DNA from: an uncultured Oscillospiraceae bacterium
GTDB taxonomy: Bacteria; Bacillota; Clostridia; Oscillospirales; Oscillospiraceae
DNA length: 53,250 bases
Assembly: GCA_934597255.1 (NCBI GenBank)
Contig: CAKTQV010000015.1
Location: 1 to 53,250, forward strand
Reading direction: 5' to 3'
Positions 7,702 through 16,046 of this stretch are shown here, in pieces. Each line of letters opens with the position of its first letter. Within the stretch, counting starts at the first letter, position 1. Below the pieces are notes generated by a model, which was not told the origin of the DNA, did no database searches, and worked only from the letters and a program-made list of their open reading frames with translations. Position numbers and translations under genes: made by a program.

Positions 7702-7730
7702 TTGCATCGCGCGCGGATATGTGTTATGAT
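7702..7730 (+). promoter_or_regulatory. Promoter of the MarR-DUF1538-PII operon
   Basis: TTGCAT (7702-7707) and TATGAT (7725-7730) are 17 bp apart. The -10 box overlaps an imperfect GTTA-n9-TAAC inverted repeat (7723-7739), a plausible site for self-repression by the MarR protein. Confidence 0.65.
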
Positions 7731-7769
7731 TTATCTAACACTATTAGCAACCATAAAAAGGGGGCCCGC

Positions 7770-8216
7770 ATGGATTATCCCGCGCTGGCGCAGGAGCTTC
7801 TTTCGCTGCGCAACGATTTCGACCATCTTCCCATCGGTGCGGCGCTGGCGGATATGTCCGGCGGCGAATTTTTTGCGCTGAGTCTGCTTCTCGGCCGCGG
7901 CCAGTCGCTGCCGTCCGAGCTTGGCCGCGCCATGCACGTCAGCTCCGCGCGCATCGCCGCGCTGCTGCGGCATCTGGAGCAGAAGCAGTGGGTACGGCGG
8001 CAGCGCAGTCCCGGCGACGAGCGCAAGCACCCCGTCGAACTGACCGAAGCGGGCCGCGCCGCGATCACGCGGCGGCGGGCCGAGGCCATCGCGCGCATCG
8101 CCGCGCTGCTGGAGGCTCTCGGGCCGGAGGACGCGCAGGAGTACATCCGCCTGCGGCGCCGTCTGCTGGCGGCCGGACGTCTGGCCGCATCCGAAGAAAA
8201 GGAGGCGTTATCATAA
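7770..8216 (+). CDS. MarR family transcriptional regulator
   Basis: This 148-residue MarR-type winged helix has a DNA-binding core LPSELGRAMHVSSARIAALL (about 50-69), followed by LEQKQWVRRQRSPGDERKH, the usual wing with a basic hairpin. It is the first gene of an operon with DUF1538 and a tandem P-II protein, and probably represses it. The ATG at 7770 was chosen over one at 7719 that lies inside the -10 box. The end is unusual: its TAA overlaps the only workable start of the next gene, which reads ATA there. Confidence 0.9.
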   Translation: MDYPALAQELLSLRNDFDHLPIGAALADMSGGEFFALSLLLGRGQSLPSELGRAMHVSSARIAALLRHLEQKQWVRRQRSPGDERKHPVELTEAGRAAITRRRAEAIARIAALLEALGPEDAQEYIRLRRRLLAAGRLAASEEKEALS

Positions 8217-9751
8217 AAAACGAGACCGCAAGAAAAGCAAGGGCCGCGGCGGCGGAGAAGCTGAAGGAAGCCTCCGTTTCCGTTTTGCCCATCGTACTGA
8301 TCGTGGCGCTGCTGTGCCTGTTTTTCGCGCCGATGCAGCCGGATCTCCTGCTGTGCTTTCTGATCGGCGCGCTCATGCTGATCGTCGGCATGGGACTGTT
8401 CACGCTCGGCGTGGAGCAGTCCATGACGCCCATCGGCAACCAGGTCGGCGCGGCGCTGACCCGCAACAAAAACCTGCCCCTCATCCTCGGCGTGAGCTTT
8501 CTTCTCGGCTTCGCCATCACGATCGCCGAGCCGGATCTGCAGGTCCTGGCGCAGACCGTCCCGCACATCAGCAGCACGGTTCTTCTCGTCACGGTCGGCG
8601 TGGGCGTGGGGCTGTTCATGGCCGTGTGCATGCTGCGCATCCTCACGGGCGCAAAGCTGCGCTGGCTGCTGCTCGGCTGCTACGCGCTGGTGTCCCTGCT
8701 CGCCGCCTTTTCCGACCCCGATTATCTCAGCATCGCCTTTGACTCCGGCGGCGTGACGACCGGCCCGATGACCGTGCCGTTCATTCTCGCCATGGGCGTG
8801 GGCGTTTCAAACGTGCGAAGCGACCGCAAGGCGGAGGCCGACAGCTTCGGTCTGGTCGCGCTGTGCTCCATCGGCCCCGTGCTGGCCGTGCTGCTGCTCG
8901 GCTTTTTCTACCGGGAAAGCAGCGCCGTCGCGGATCTGAGCGCGGCCTCCTACGCCACCACCACCGACATCGGAAGCGCGTTTCTGTCCGCCCTGCCGAC
9001 GTATTTCGGCGAGACCGCGCTGTCGATGCTGCCCATTCTCGCCATCTTCCTCGTCTTTCAGTTCACGCTCCTTCACATCAGCGGCCGCAGCTTCGCCAAG
9101 ATACTGATCGGCATCGCGGAGACCTATCTGGGACTGGTTTTGTTCCTGACGGGCGTGAACATCGGCTTTTCCTCGCTGGGCGCCACGCTCGGCGCCCAGC
9201 TGGCCGGCGGCGCGGCGCGCGTGTGGCTCATTCCGCTCGCCATGCTTCTCGGCTGGTTCATCATCTCCGCCGAGCCCGCCGTGGGTGTTCTGGAAAAGCA
9301 GATCGAAACGGTCAGCGCCGGGGCCATCCCCGGCCGGGCCATCAAGCGCAGCCTCTCGATCGCCATCGCGCTGGCCATGGGCCTGTCCATGCTGCGCGTG
9401 CTGACGGGACTTTCGATCTTCTGGCTGCTCGTGCCGGGCTACGCGCTCGCGCTCGCCCTGTCGTTTTTCGTCCCGGACATATACACCGCCATCGCCTTCG
9501 ACTCCGGCGGCGTCGCCTCCGGGCCAATGACCGCGACGTTCATGCTCCAGTTTTTCATGGGCACGAGCCAGGCGCTCGGCGGCAACATCCTGCGCGACGC
9601 CTTCGGCGTTGTCGCCATGGTCGCCATGATGCCGCTGCTGTTCATCCAGATCGTCGGCTTCCTTTACGACCGCAAGTCGAAGAAGGCCGCGGCGGAGGCT
9701 CCCGCCTACGGCGACTTCGATATCGTTGAACTGTGGGAGGACGCGGCATGA
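8213..9751 (+). CDS. DUF1538 multi-pass membrane protein with apparent ATA start
   Basis: This protein of about 512 residues has two homologous halves. Each carries a signature on the pattern IAFDSGGV..GPMT (about 177-192 and 428-443), an inverted or tandem repeat layout typical of transporters. At least ten hydrophobic segments are visible. The family has no proven function. No ATG, GTG or TTG lies in frame between the ribosome site AAGGAGG (8199-8205) and the first membrane segment; the codon at the right spacing is ATA (8213). An ancestral ATGA overlap with marR would explain this after one G-to-A change. It overlaps the P-II gene by 4 nt, which suggests that P-II gates it. Confidence 0.85.
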   Translation: MKNETARKARAAAAEKLKEASVSVLPIVLIVALLCLFFAPMQPDLLLCFLIGALMLIVGMGLFTLGVEQSMTPIGNQVGAALTRNKNLPLILGVSFLLGFAITIAEPDLQVLAQTVPHISSTVLLVTVGVGVGLFMAVCMLRILTGAKLRWLLLGCYALVSLLAAFSDPDYLSIAFDSGGVTTGPMTVPFILAMGVGVSNVRSDRKAEADSFGLVALCSIGPVLAVLLLGFFYRESSAVADLSAASYATTTDIGSAFLSALPTYFGETALSMLPILAIFLVFQFTLLHISGRSFAKILIGIAETYLGLVLFLTGVNIGFSSLGATLGAQLAGGAARVWLIPLAMLLGWFIISAEPAVGVLEKQIETVSAGAIPGRAIKRSLSIAIALAMGLSMLRVLTGLSIFWLLVPGYALALALSFFVPDIYTAIAFDSGGVASGPMTATFMLQFFMGTSQALGGNILRDAFGVVAMVAMMPLLFIQIVGFLYDRKSKKAAAEAPAYGDFDIVELWEDAA

Positions 9752-10407
9752 ATTATGTGATCGCCATCGTGAACCCCGACGCGCTGGACACGCTCACGGC
9801 GCTGTGCGCGCAGCTTTCGCTGCCGCTTACGACCGTTCTGCACGGCCACGGCACCGCCGTTATGAGCATGCTGGAGCTGCTGGGGATCGACTCGAACGAA
9901 AAGCGCGCCGTCCTGTCCATTGCGGACGAGGAAAAAACCGCGGCGCTGCTGAAGGAAATGAAGCGCCGGCTCCACATCGGCGTTCCCGGCCACGGGATAT
10001 TCGCCGCCGTGCCGGTCAAAAGCGTGGGAGGAGGAAAAGCTGTGGCATATCTCAACGGAGAGGGCAAGCCGGCAAAATACACGCCGGCCATCAATACGGA
10101 TTATGAGCTGATTGTCGCCATCGCCAGCTCCGGCTGCACGGACATGGTGATGAACGCCGCGCGCGCGGCGGGGGCCCGCGGCGGCACCGTGCTGCACGGA
10201 AAGGGCACCGGCGCGGACAGCGTGCCGAGCTTTTACAACATCTCCATCGCGGAGGAAAAAGAGCTTGTGCTCATCGTGGCCGCGGCCGCAGAAAAGGCCG
10301 CGATCATGCAGGCCATCCTCCGCGCGGCCGGCCCCGGCACCGAGGCGGGGGCCATCGTGTTTTCCCTGCCGGTCACGGAGGTCGCCGGCTTCGGCATGTT
10401 CGACTGA
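9748..10407 (+). CDS. Tandem P-II family signalling protein
   Basis: This 219-residue protein consists of two GlnB/P-II-like domains (about 1-92 and 110-219), each with ferredoxin-like alternation and a glycine-rich loop. The first contains TTVLHGHGTA; the second contains GARGGTVLHGKGTG, the position of the T-loop/B-loop region. The uridylylated Tyr of classical GlnB is not evident. P-II proteins bind ATP/ADP and 2-oxoglutarate and plug or gate membrane transporters. Its 4-nt overlap with the DUF1538 gene makes that protein the likely partner. The start is the ATG at 9748, inside the stop region of the upstream gene. Confidence 0.82.
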   Translation: MNYVIAIVNPDALDTLTALCAQLSLPLTTVLHGHGTAVMSMLELLGIDSNEKRAVLSIADEEKTAALLKEMKRRLHIGVPGHGIFAAVPVKSVGGGKAVAYLNGEGKPAKYTPAINTDYELIVAIASSGCTDMVMNAARAAGARGGTVLHGKGTGADSVPSFYNISIAEEKELVLIVAAAAEKAAIMQAILRAAGPGTEAGAIVFSLPVTEVAGFGMFD

Positions 10408-10420
10408 GAAAAACAATAAA

Positions 10421-10455
10421 AAAGAGAGGTCAGGAGCGTTTCCTGACCTCTCTTT
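10421..10455. terminator. Bidirectional terminator between P-II gene and ftsH
   Basis: A 15-bp perfect stem (10421-10435 with 10441-10455) with a 5-nt loop has A-rich and T-rich flanks on both sides. It ends the rightward P-II operon and the leftward ftsH operon. Confidence 0.9.
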
Positions 10456-10476
10456 TTTCGCCGGTACGGCGGTTTC

Positions 10477-12381
10477 TTATTCCTTCGCTTCGGGCTCGTC
10501 CCCCGCCTCAAGGGCTCCGGCGGTCCCGCCTTCGGTTCCCGGAAGCACGCCGCTGTCGCAGAAGCGGACAAAATCCGCGCCCTCCATGGACTCGTTTTTC
10601 AGCAGATACTCCGCCACGGTCTCCAGCTGGCTGCGGTGCGCCTCCAGCAGCGTCTGGCAGCGCGCCTGCGCCTCGTCGAAAATGTGCTTGACCTCCTCGT
10701 CGATGATGGCGGCCGTTTCCTCGGAATAGCTCTTGGTGGTGCCGAAATCGCGGCCGATGAACAGGCTGTGGCCGGAATCGTCAAAGCTGATGGGGCCGAG
10801 CCGGTCGCTCATGCCGTAGGTCATGACCATCTTGCGGGCGATGTCCGAGGCCTGCTTGATGTCGCCGGAGGCGCCGATGGAGATATCGTCAAGGAACATC
10901 TTCTCCGCCACGCGGCCGCCGAGCGCCATGACGATCTGCTCGTACATTTCGGATTTCGTCCGGTAGTTCTTGTCCTCCTCCGGGCGCATGAGCGTGAAGC
11001 CGCCCGCGCCGCCGCGGGGCACGATGGTGATATAGTGGACGGGATCGACGTGCTCCAGGAAGTGCGCGCAGATGGCGTGGCCCGATTCGTGATACGCCGT
11101 GAGCCGCCGCTCCTTGGGCGAAACGACGCGGCTTTTCTTCTCCGGACCCATGGAGACCTTGAGGATGGCCTCGTCGATGTCGCTGTTGCGGATGAAGTGC
11201 TGTCCGTGCCGCACCGCCAGCAGCGCCGCCTCATTCATGATGTTTTCCAGATCCGCGCCCGTGCAGCCGATGGTGCCGCGCGCGATGGAGCGCAGATCGA
11301 CGTCCTCGGCCAGACGCTTGTTGCGCGCGTGGATCTTCAGTATCTCCTCGCGCCCCTTTATGTCGGGCATGCCGACATAGATCTGCCGGTCGAAGCGGCC
11401 CGGACGCAGCAGGGCGTTATCCAGAATGTCCGCGCGGTTCGTGGCCGCCATGACGATGACGCCGGAGTTGTTGTTGAAGCCGTCCATCTCGACGAGCAGC
11501 TGGTTGAGCGTCTGCTCGCGCTCGTCATGTCCGCCGCCGAGGCCGCTGCCCCTCTGCCGGCCGACGGCGTCGATCTCGTCGATGAACACGATCGCCGGGG
11601 CGATCTTCTTGGCCTGCTCGAACAGGTCGCGCACGCGGCTGGCGCCCACGCCGACATACAGCTCCACAAAGTCGGAGCCGGAAATGGACAGGAACTGCAC
11701 GCCGGCCTCGCCCGCGACCGCCTTGGCCAGCAGCGTCTTGCCGGTTCCCGGAGGCCCGACGAGCAGCACGCCCTTGGGGATGCGCGCGCCCATATCGGTA
11801 AACGCCTGCGGGTCCTTGAGGAACTCCACGATCTCCTGCAGCTCCTCTTTTTCCTCGTCGCACCCGGCCACGTCGCGGAAGGTCTTTGTGTCCTGCGCCT
11901 CCGCCGCCGTGCGGGTGCGCGCCTTGGAAAAGCGGGCCACGCCGCCGGTACCGCCGCCGGACGCGCGCATCATCATCGCGTACAGCAGCACGACGATGCC
12001 GAACATGAACAGATACGGTATAGCCGCCAGCCACCACGGCGTTTTCCAGCCCTCGTCCCAGTCATACTCCGTGAGTATGCCGGCCCTGGTCTGCTCCTCG
12101 ATGGTCGGGCCGAGATCGGTAAAGAACTTATCCGTGTCCGGGATGACCTTCTCGATCTCCGTCTGGCCCTCGAACGGCTCGCGCAGCTTGAGCTTGAGCT
12201 TTTCGCCCGAAAGTGTGAACGACTCCACCTGCTTGTTTTCAAACAGGCCGATCAGTTCGGAATACGTCGGCACAGCCGCCTTTTTCCCGCTGGTCATGGA
12301 AAAGATCAGCGCCAGCAGCACGACCAGGATCAGCGAATAAAAGCCGACGTCCCGCGCCTTTTTGTTGGGTTGTTTGTCCAT
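10477..12381 (-). CDS. ftsH: ATP-dependent zinc metalloprotease FtsH
   Basis: This 634-residue membrane-anchored AAA+ protease has two transmembrane segments (about 13-30 and 116-138) flanking the extracytoplasmic domain. It has Walker A GPPGTGKT (209-216), Walker B IVFIDEID (264-271), the second region of homology ATNRADILDNALLRPGRFDR, and the zinc site HESGH (431-435) with D507. It degrades misfolded or regulatory membrane proteins as a hexamer. It is the last gene of the leftward operon after hpt, an order also seen in Bacillus (tilS-hprT-ftsH). The ATG at 12381 follows TTGAGGTAAAA. Confidence 0.97.
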   Translation of the reverse strand: MDKQPNKKARDVGFYSLILVVLLALIFSMTSGKKAAVPTYSELIGLFENKQVESFTLSGEKLKLKLREPFEGQTEIEKVIPDTDKFFTDLGPTIEEQTRAGILTEYDWDEGWKTPWWLAAIPYLFMFGIVVLLYAMMMRASGGGTGGVARFSKARTRTAAEAQDTKTFRDVAGCDEEKEELQEIVEFLKDPQAFTDMGARIPKGVLLVGPPGTGKTLLAKAVAGEAGVQFLSISGSDFVELYVGVGASRVRDLFEQAKKIAPAIVFIDEIDAVGRQRGSGLGGGHDEREQTLNQLLVEMDGFNNNSGVIVMAATNRADILDNALLRPGRFDRQIYVGMPDIKGREEILKIHARNKRLAEDVDLRSIARGTIGCTGADLENIMNEAALLAVRHGQHFIRNSDIDEAILKVSMGPEKKSRVVSPKERRLTAYHESGHAICAHFLEHVDPVHYITIVPRGGAGGFTLMRPEEDKNYRTKSEMYEQIVMALGGRVAEKMFLDDISIGASGDIKQASDIARKMVMTYGMSDRLGPISFDDSGHSLFIGRDFGTTKSYSEETAAIIDEEVKHIFDEAQARCQTLLEAHRSQLETVAEYLLKNESMEGADFVRFCDSGVLPGTEGGTAGALEAGDEPEAKE

Positions 12382-12394
12382 TCGGTATTTTACC

Positions 12395-12937
12395 TCAATT
12401 TGTGTATATTTCCGGTTTCAGAACGCCGATGTACGGCAGATTCCGATACTTCTGGTCATAGTCGAGCCCGTAGCCGACGACAAAGGCGTCCGGCACGGTG
12501 AAGCCCACATAGTCCGCGCGGATATCCGCCTGGCGGCGCGAGGGCTTGTCGAGCAGCGTGGCGATGCGGATGGAGGCGGGATTGCGCCCCCAGAGCAGCT
12601 TCGTCAGATAGCTGAGCGTAACGCCGGAATCGAGAATATCCTCGACGATGATCACGTCCCGCCCCTCGATGCTCATCGAAAGGTCCTGCACGATCTTCAC
12701 GGCGCCCGTCGTGCTCGTCGCCCGGTCGCCATAGCTGGACACCTGCATGAAATCCACCACGCCGTGCAGCGTCGTCTGCCGCACAAGATCGGCCATGAAC
12801 AGGAAGCTCCCCTTCAAAACGCCCACAAACACCGGCTCGTGCCCGGCATAGTCGCGGTCGAGCTGCGCGCCGATCTCCGCCGTGCGCTTTGCGATCTCCT
12901 CCGTACCGATCAGGATGTACGCCAGATCCTTGTCCAT
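12395..12937 (-). CDS. hpt: Hypoxanthine phosphoribosyltransferase
   Basis: This 180-residue purine-salvage enzyme converts hypoxanthine or guanine plus PRPP to IMP or GMP in the cytoplasm. The PRPP-binding motif VIIVEDILDSGVTL (about 95-108) is intact, and the start region IGTEEIAKRTAEIGAQLD is typical. Length is normal. It begins 3 nt after the tilS stop, with its ribosome site GGGGAGGAG inside the end of tilS, so the two are translated together. The tilS-hpt-ftsH order is conserved in Firmicutes. Confidence 0.95.
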   Translation of the reverse strand: MDKDLAYILIGTEEIAKRTAEIGAQLDRDYAGHEPVFVGVLKGSFLFMADLVRQTTLHGVVDFMQVSSYGDRATSTTGAVKIVQDLSMSIEGRDVIIVEDILDSGVTLSYLTKLLWGRNPASIRIATLLDKPSRRQADIRADYVGFTVPDAFVVGYGLDYDQKYRNLPYIGVLKPEIYTN

Positions 12938-12940
12938 AGT

Positions 12941-14215
12941 CTACTCCTCCCCGTCCCACGGGATGAATTCTATTTTTATTGCGTCCGGCTCGCCCGGCTG
13001 CGCGCAGGCGCGCTCGCCGACGGCCAGACCGTATACCGCCAGGATGCCGTTTTCGTCGCGCAGCACCGGCCACGCGTCCCGGCGTCCGGGCTCCACGCCG
13101 CCTTCCAGAAAAAGCTGCTTGAGCGTTTTCGTGCAGCCGCGGCCCGCCGGCCGCAGCCGATCGCCCGCCCGGCGCGCGGTAACGGATATTTTACCACATA
13201 TTTTATCAGAAGAAAAGCAGAAAGTGGTGAACGGGCGGCAAACCGCCTCCGCCGTCCCCCAGCCGCAGCGCAGCAGCAGACCCGCCTCCGGCAGAGGCGT
13301 CGTCCCCTCCGCCACGCGCCGGTCCGGCAGAACGCCGCCCTCCGCCGCGCCGAAAACAAGCTTTCCTCCCGTGCGCACGACGCGCATGCCGGGGATATCG
13401 GCCGCGCCGCCGGCTTTGGCAATATGGAGCACGGCGGCGATATGCCCCGCGCTCACCGGCCGGCCGGCCAGCTGCCGCACGGCCCGCGCCGCGATCGGCT
13501 CCGGAAGCGCCGCCAGCGCCGCCGCGTCCGCGCCGTGGAGCCGGATATGCTCCGCCGCCTGCGCGCTGAGATACGCCTCGTCCGCCCGCAGCAGCGCCGC
13601 GCTGCGCGCGGAGTTTTCGACAAAGCCGGCGTTGACGCTGCGCAGCACGGGCACGACCGCGCGGCGGATGCGGTTGCGGGCATAGGCGTCGTCGGCGTTC
13701 GTGGAATCCTCCACATGGGCGATGCCCTGCGCCTCGAGCCAGCGCTCCGCCTCGGCCCGCGTGACCGAGAGCATGGGGCGCACGATGCGCCCGCGCACCG
13801 GCGGTATCCCGCTCAGCCCGCGCAGCCCGCTGCCGCGGGCGAGATTGAAAAGCATGGTCTCGGCGTTATCGTCGGCGGTGTGCGCCGTGGCGATGCAGCC
13901 GGCGGACAGCTCGTCCGCCGCGCGCTCGAGAAATTCATAGCGCTTCGCGCGCGCCGCTTCCTCCGTTCCAAGACCGTTCTCGCGGGCATACGCACCCACG
14001 TCGCCGCTCCCGACGACGCAGGGAATACCCCGCTCCCCGCAGAACGCGCGCACGAAGCGCTCGTCCCGCTCGGATTCCTCCCCGCGCAGCCGGTGGTTGA
14101 AGTGGGCGGCGATCACGCGCCACCCCATCGCGCGCAGCCGGCACAGAAGATACATCGAATCGATGCCGCCGGACACGGCGCACAGCACGGGCTCGCGCAG
14201 AAATTCAGTATTCAT
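12941..14215 (-). CDS. tilS: tRNA(Ile)-lysidine synthase
   Basis: This 424-residue enzyme modifies C34 of the AUA-reading tRNA-Ile to lysidine using ATP. The PP-loop SGGIDS sits at 15-20, followed by AAHFNHRLRGEESERDERFV. The C-terminal substrate-recognition domain (DRLRPAGRGCTKTLKQLFLE) is present. The start overlaps the end of dnaB: the codons ATG ATG AAT ACT straddle the dnaB stop, so 14215 or 14218 could be used. A longer frame to 14248 lies inside dnaB and is unlikely. Translation is probably coupled to dnaB. Confidence 0.93.
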   Translation of the reverse strand: MNTEFLREPVLCAVSGGIDSMYLLCRLRAMGWRVIAAHFNHRLRGEESERDERFVRAFCGERGIPCVVGSGDVGAYARENGLGTEEAARAKRYEFLERAADELSAGCIATAHTADDNAETMLFNLARGSGLRGLSGIPPVRGRIVRPMLSVTRAEAERWLEAQGIAHVEDSTNADDAYARNRIRRAVVPVLRSVNAGFVENSARSAALLRADEAYLSAQAAEHIRLHGADAAALAALPEPIAARAVRQLAGRPVSAGHIAAVLHIAKAGGAADIPGMRVVRTGGKLVFGAAEGGVLPDRRVAEGTTPLPEAGLLLRCGWGTAEAVCRPFTTFCFSSDKICGKISVTARRAGDRLRPAGRGCTKTLKQLFLEGGVEPGRRDAWPVLRDENGILAVYGLAVGERACAQPGEPDAIKIEFIPWDGEE

Positions 14216-15557
14216 CATCGTCGTCGTAGCGGCGCTCGTCGTTGACATAGCTGGTGTATTCGGGCAGCCAGCGCAGCGGCACCGTTCCGACCTTGCCGTG
14301 GCGGTTTTTGAGGATGATCGCCTCGGCCGCGTTCGGGTCCTCGCAGTTCTGGTCGTAGTAGCCGTCGCGGTACAGGCCGATGACCACGTCCGCGTCCTGC
14401 TCGATGGAGCCGGACTCGCGCAGATCGGACAGCATGGGCCGCTTGTTCTGGCGCGATTCGTTGGCGCGCGAGAGCTGACTCATGCAGAGGACCGGCACCA
14501 TCAGCTCCTTGGCCATGACCTTGAGCATACGGCTCATGTCGGAGACGGCCTGCGTTCGGCTTTCATTCGACCAGCTGTGGCCCGACCCCGCCGACTGCAT
14601 GAGCTGCAGGTAGTCGATGACCACCAGGCCGAGATTGTCCAGCCGGCGGCACTGCGCGTTCATGTCCGACACGGACAGCGACGGGTTGTCGTCGATACGG
14701 ATGTCGGTTTTGGACAGCGTCGCCGCCGCCTCCGCCAGCAGCCGCCACTCGTCCGGGGACAGCCGTCCCTCCGTCAGCAGATAGTTGTTGATGTGGCTTT
14801 CGCCGGACAGCAGGCGTATCGCAAGCTGCTCGCGGCTCATCTCCAGCGAAAACACGGCCACGGTCTTGCCCGTCGTCTTGGCGGCGTTGACCGCCATGTT
14901 CATGGAGATGGACGTTTTGCCCATGCCGGGACGCGAGGCGATGAGGATGAAGTCGCCGGGGCCGAAACCGCGGATGTATTCGTCCAGATCGGTCAGTCCC
15001 GAGGACAGGCCCGTAAACTTCTGCTCGCTTTTCGACGCCTCCGTGATCTGATGGAACACATCCTGAAGCACCTGATTGAGCGGCAGCAGTCCGCCGACGG
15101 TCCGATCCTTGCGCAGCGCGTATACCTTCTGCTCGGCCAGCGTCAGCGCGCTTTCGGCCTCGCCGGTCCCGGAATACACAAGGTCGCTGATCTCGCCCGC
15201 CGCCGTTCCCAGATTGCGCAGCAGCGCCTGATCGCGCACGATGGCACAGTAATCGAGCACATTGGCCGCCGTGGGCGTGACGTTCATCAGCTCAAGAAGA
15301 TACTGCTGGGAGTTTTCGTGCCACGCGCCGCGCAGCTTCATCTGGTCGAGCACCGTGACCGGGTCGATGCGCTGGCCGAGAGAGAACATGGAGAATATCG
15401 TTTCGTAGATCTCGCGGTTCTGGTCGATATAAAATTCGTAGGGCTTGATCTTCTCGATCACATCCGGCACGCAGCCGGGGTCGATGAGGATCGAGCCGAG
15501 TATGGCCTGTTCGGCCTCCGCGGAATACGGCACCCGGCGGCCAAGCAATTCCTCCAT
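14205..15557 (-). CDS. dnaB: Replicative DNA helicase DnaB
   Basis: This 450-residue hexameric RecA-fold helicase drives the replication fork. The N-terminal domain begins RRVPYSAEAEQAILGS, a typical DnaB (B. subtilis DnaC) opening. The P-loop ASRPGMGKTSISMN lies near 206-219. IDYLQLM and the C-terminal VIGLYRDGYYD and LRWLPEYTSY are also present. It follows rplI by 24 nt in the conserved gdpP-rplI-dnaB order. The ATG at 15557 is preceded by AAAGGCAGGAA. Confidence 0.96.
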   Translation of the reverse strand: MEELLGRRVPYSAEAEQAILGSILIDPGCVPDVIEKIKPYEFYIDQNREIYETIFSMFSLGQRIDPVTVLDQMKLRGAWHENSQQYLLELMNVTPTAANVLDYCAIVRDQALLRNLGTAAGEISDLVYSGTGEAESALTLAEQKVYALRKDRTVGGLLPLNQVLQDVFHQITEASKSEQKFTGLSSGLTDLDEYIRGFGPGDFILIASRPGMGKTSISMNMAVNAAKTTGKTVAVFSLEMSREQLAIRLLSGESHINNYLLTEGRLSPDEWRLLAEAAATLSKTDIRIDDNPSLSVSDMNAQCRRLDNLGLVVIDYLQLMQSAGSGHSWSNESRTQAVSDMSRMLKVMAKELMVPVLCMSQLSRANESRQNKRPMLSDLRESGSIEQDADVVIGLYRDGYYDQNCEDPNAAEAIILKNRHGKVGTVPLRWLPEYTSYVNDERRYDDDDEY

Positions 15558-15581
15558 GGCGAAATTCCTGCCTTTTTGCTT

Positions 15582-16031
15582 TTATTTGTCCTCGATCACG
15601 AGCACGTGGACCGTGCCGCTGATCTCATAGCCAAGCTTGCATTTGACGTCGTACGAGCCGTATTTCTTGATCGGCTCGGCCTGCACGAGACGGTTTTTCT
15701 CGATGCGGATGCCGTGCTGCGCTTCGAGCGCGGCGGATATCTCCTGCGAGGTGACGGAGCCGAACAGACGGCCGCCCTCGCCGGCCTTCGCCTTGATCGT
15801 CACGACCACGCCGGCAAGCTTCTCGGCGTTGGCCTGCGCCTCCGCCTTTTCGCGGGCGATCTGCGCCTGGCGCGCCTTTTCCTTCAGACGCAGCGCGTTG
15901 AGATTGTCGGCGTTGGCCTCCACGGCCAGTCCCCGGGGCAGCAGATAGTTGCGCGCGTAGCCGTCGGAAACTTCCTTCAGCTCGCCCTTTTTGCCCTGTC
16001 CCTTTACGTCCTTCTGCAAAATGACCTTCAT
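15582..16031 (-). CDS. rplI: 50S ribosomal protein L9
   Basis: This 149-residue protein has the L9 N-terminal signature MKVILQKDVKGQGKKGELKE and YARNYLLPRGLAVEA, a central helix rich in K/E/A (about 45-80) and the C-terminal RNA-binding domain. Length is normal. It follows gdpP by 15 nt with a strong CAGGAGG site. Confidence 0.98.
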   Translation of the reverse strand: MKVILQKDVKGQGKKGELKEVSDGYARNYLLPRGLAVEANADNLNALRLKEKARQAQIAREKAEAQANAEKLAGVVVTIKAKAGEGGRLFGSVTSQEISAALEAQHGIRIEKNRLVQAEPIKKYGSYDVKCKLGYEISGTVHVLVIEDK

Positions 16032-16046
16032 GGTTTGACCCTCCTG

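Noticed and set aside
10636..12501. A 621-codon plus-strand frame opposite ftsH
   Set aside because: It is antisense to an unmistakable FtsH coding sequence, with composition typical of a shadow frame and no start signals.
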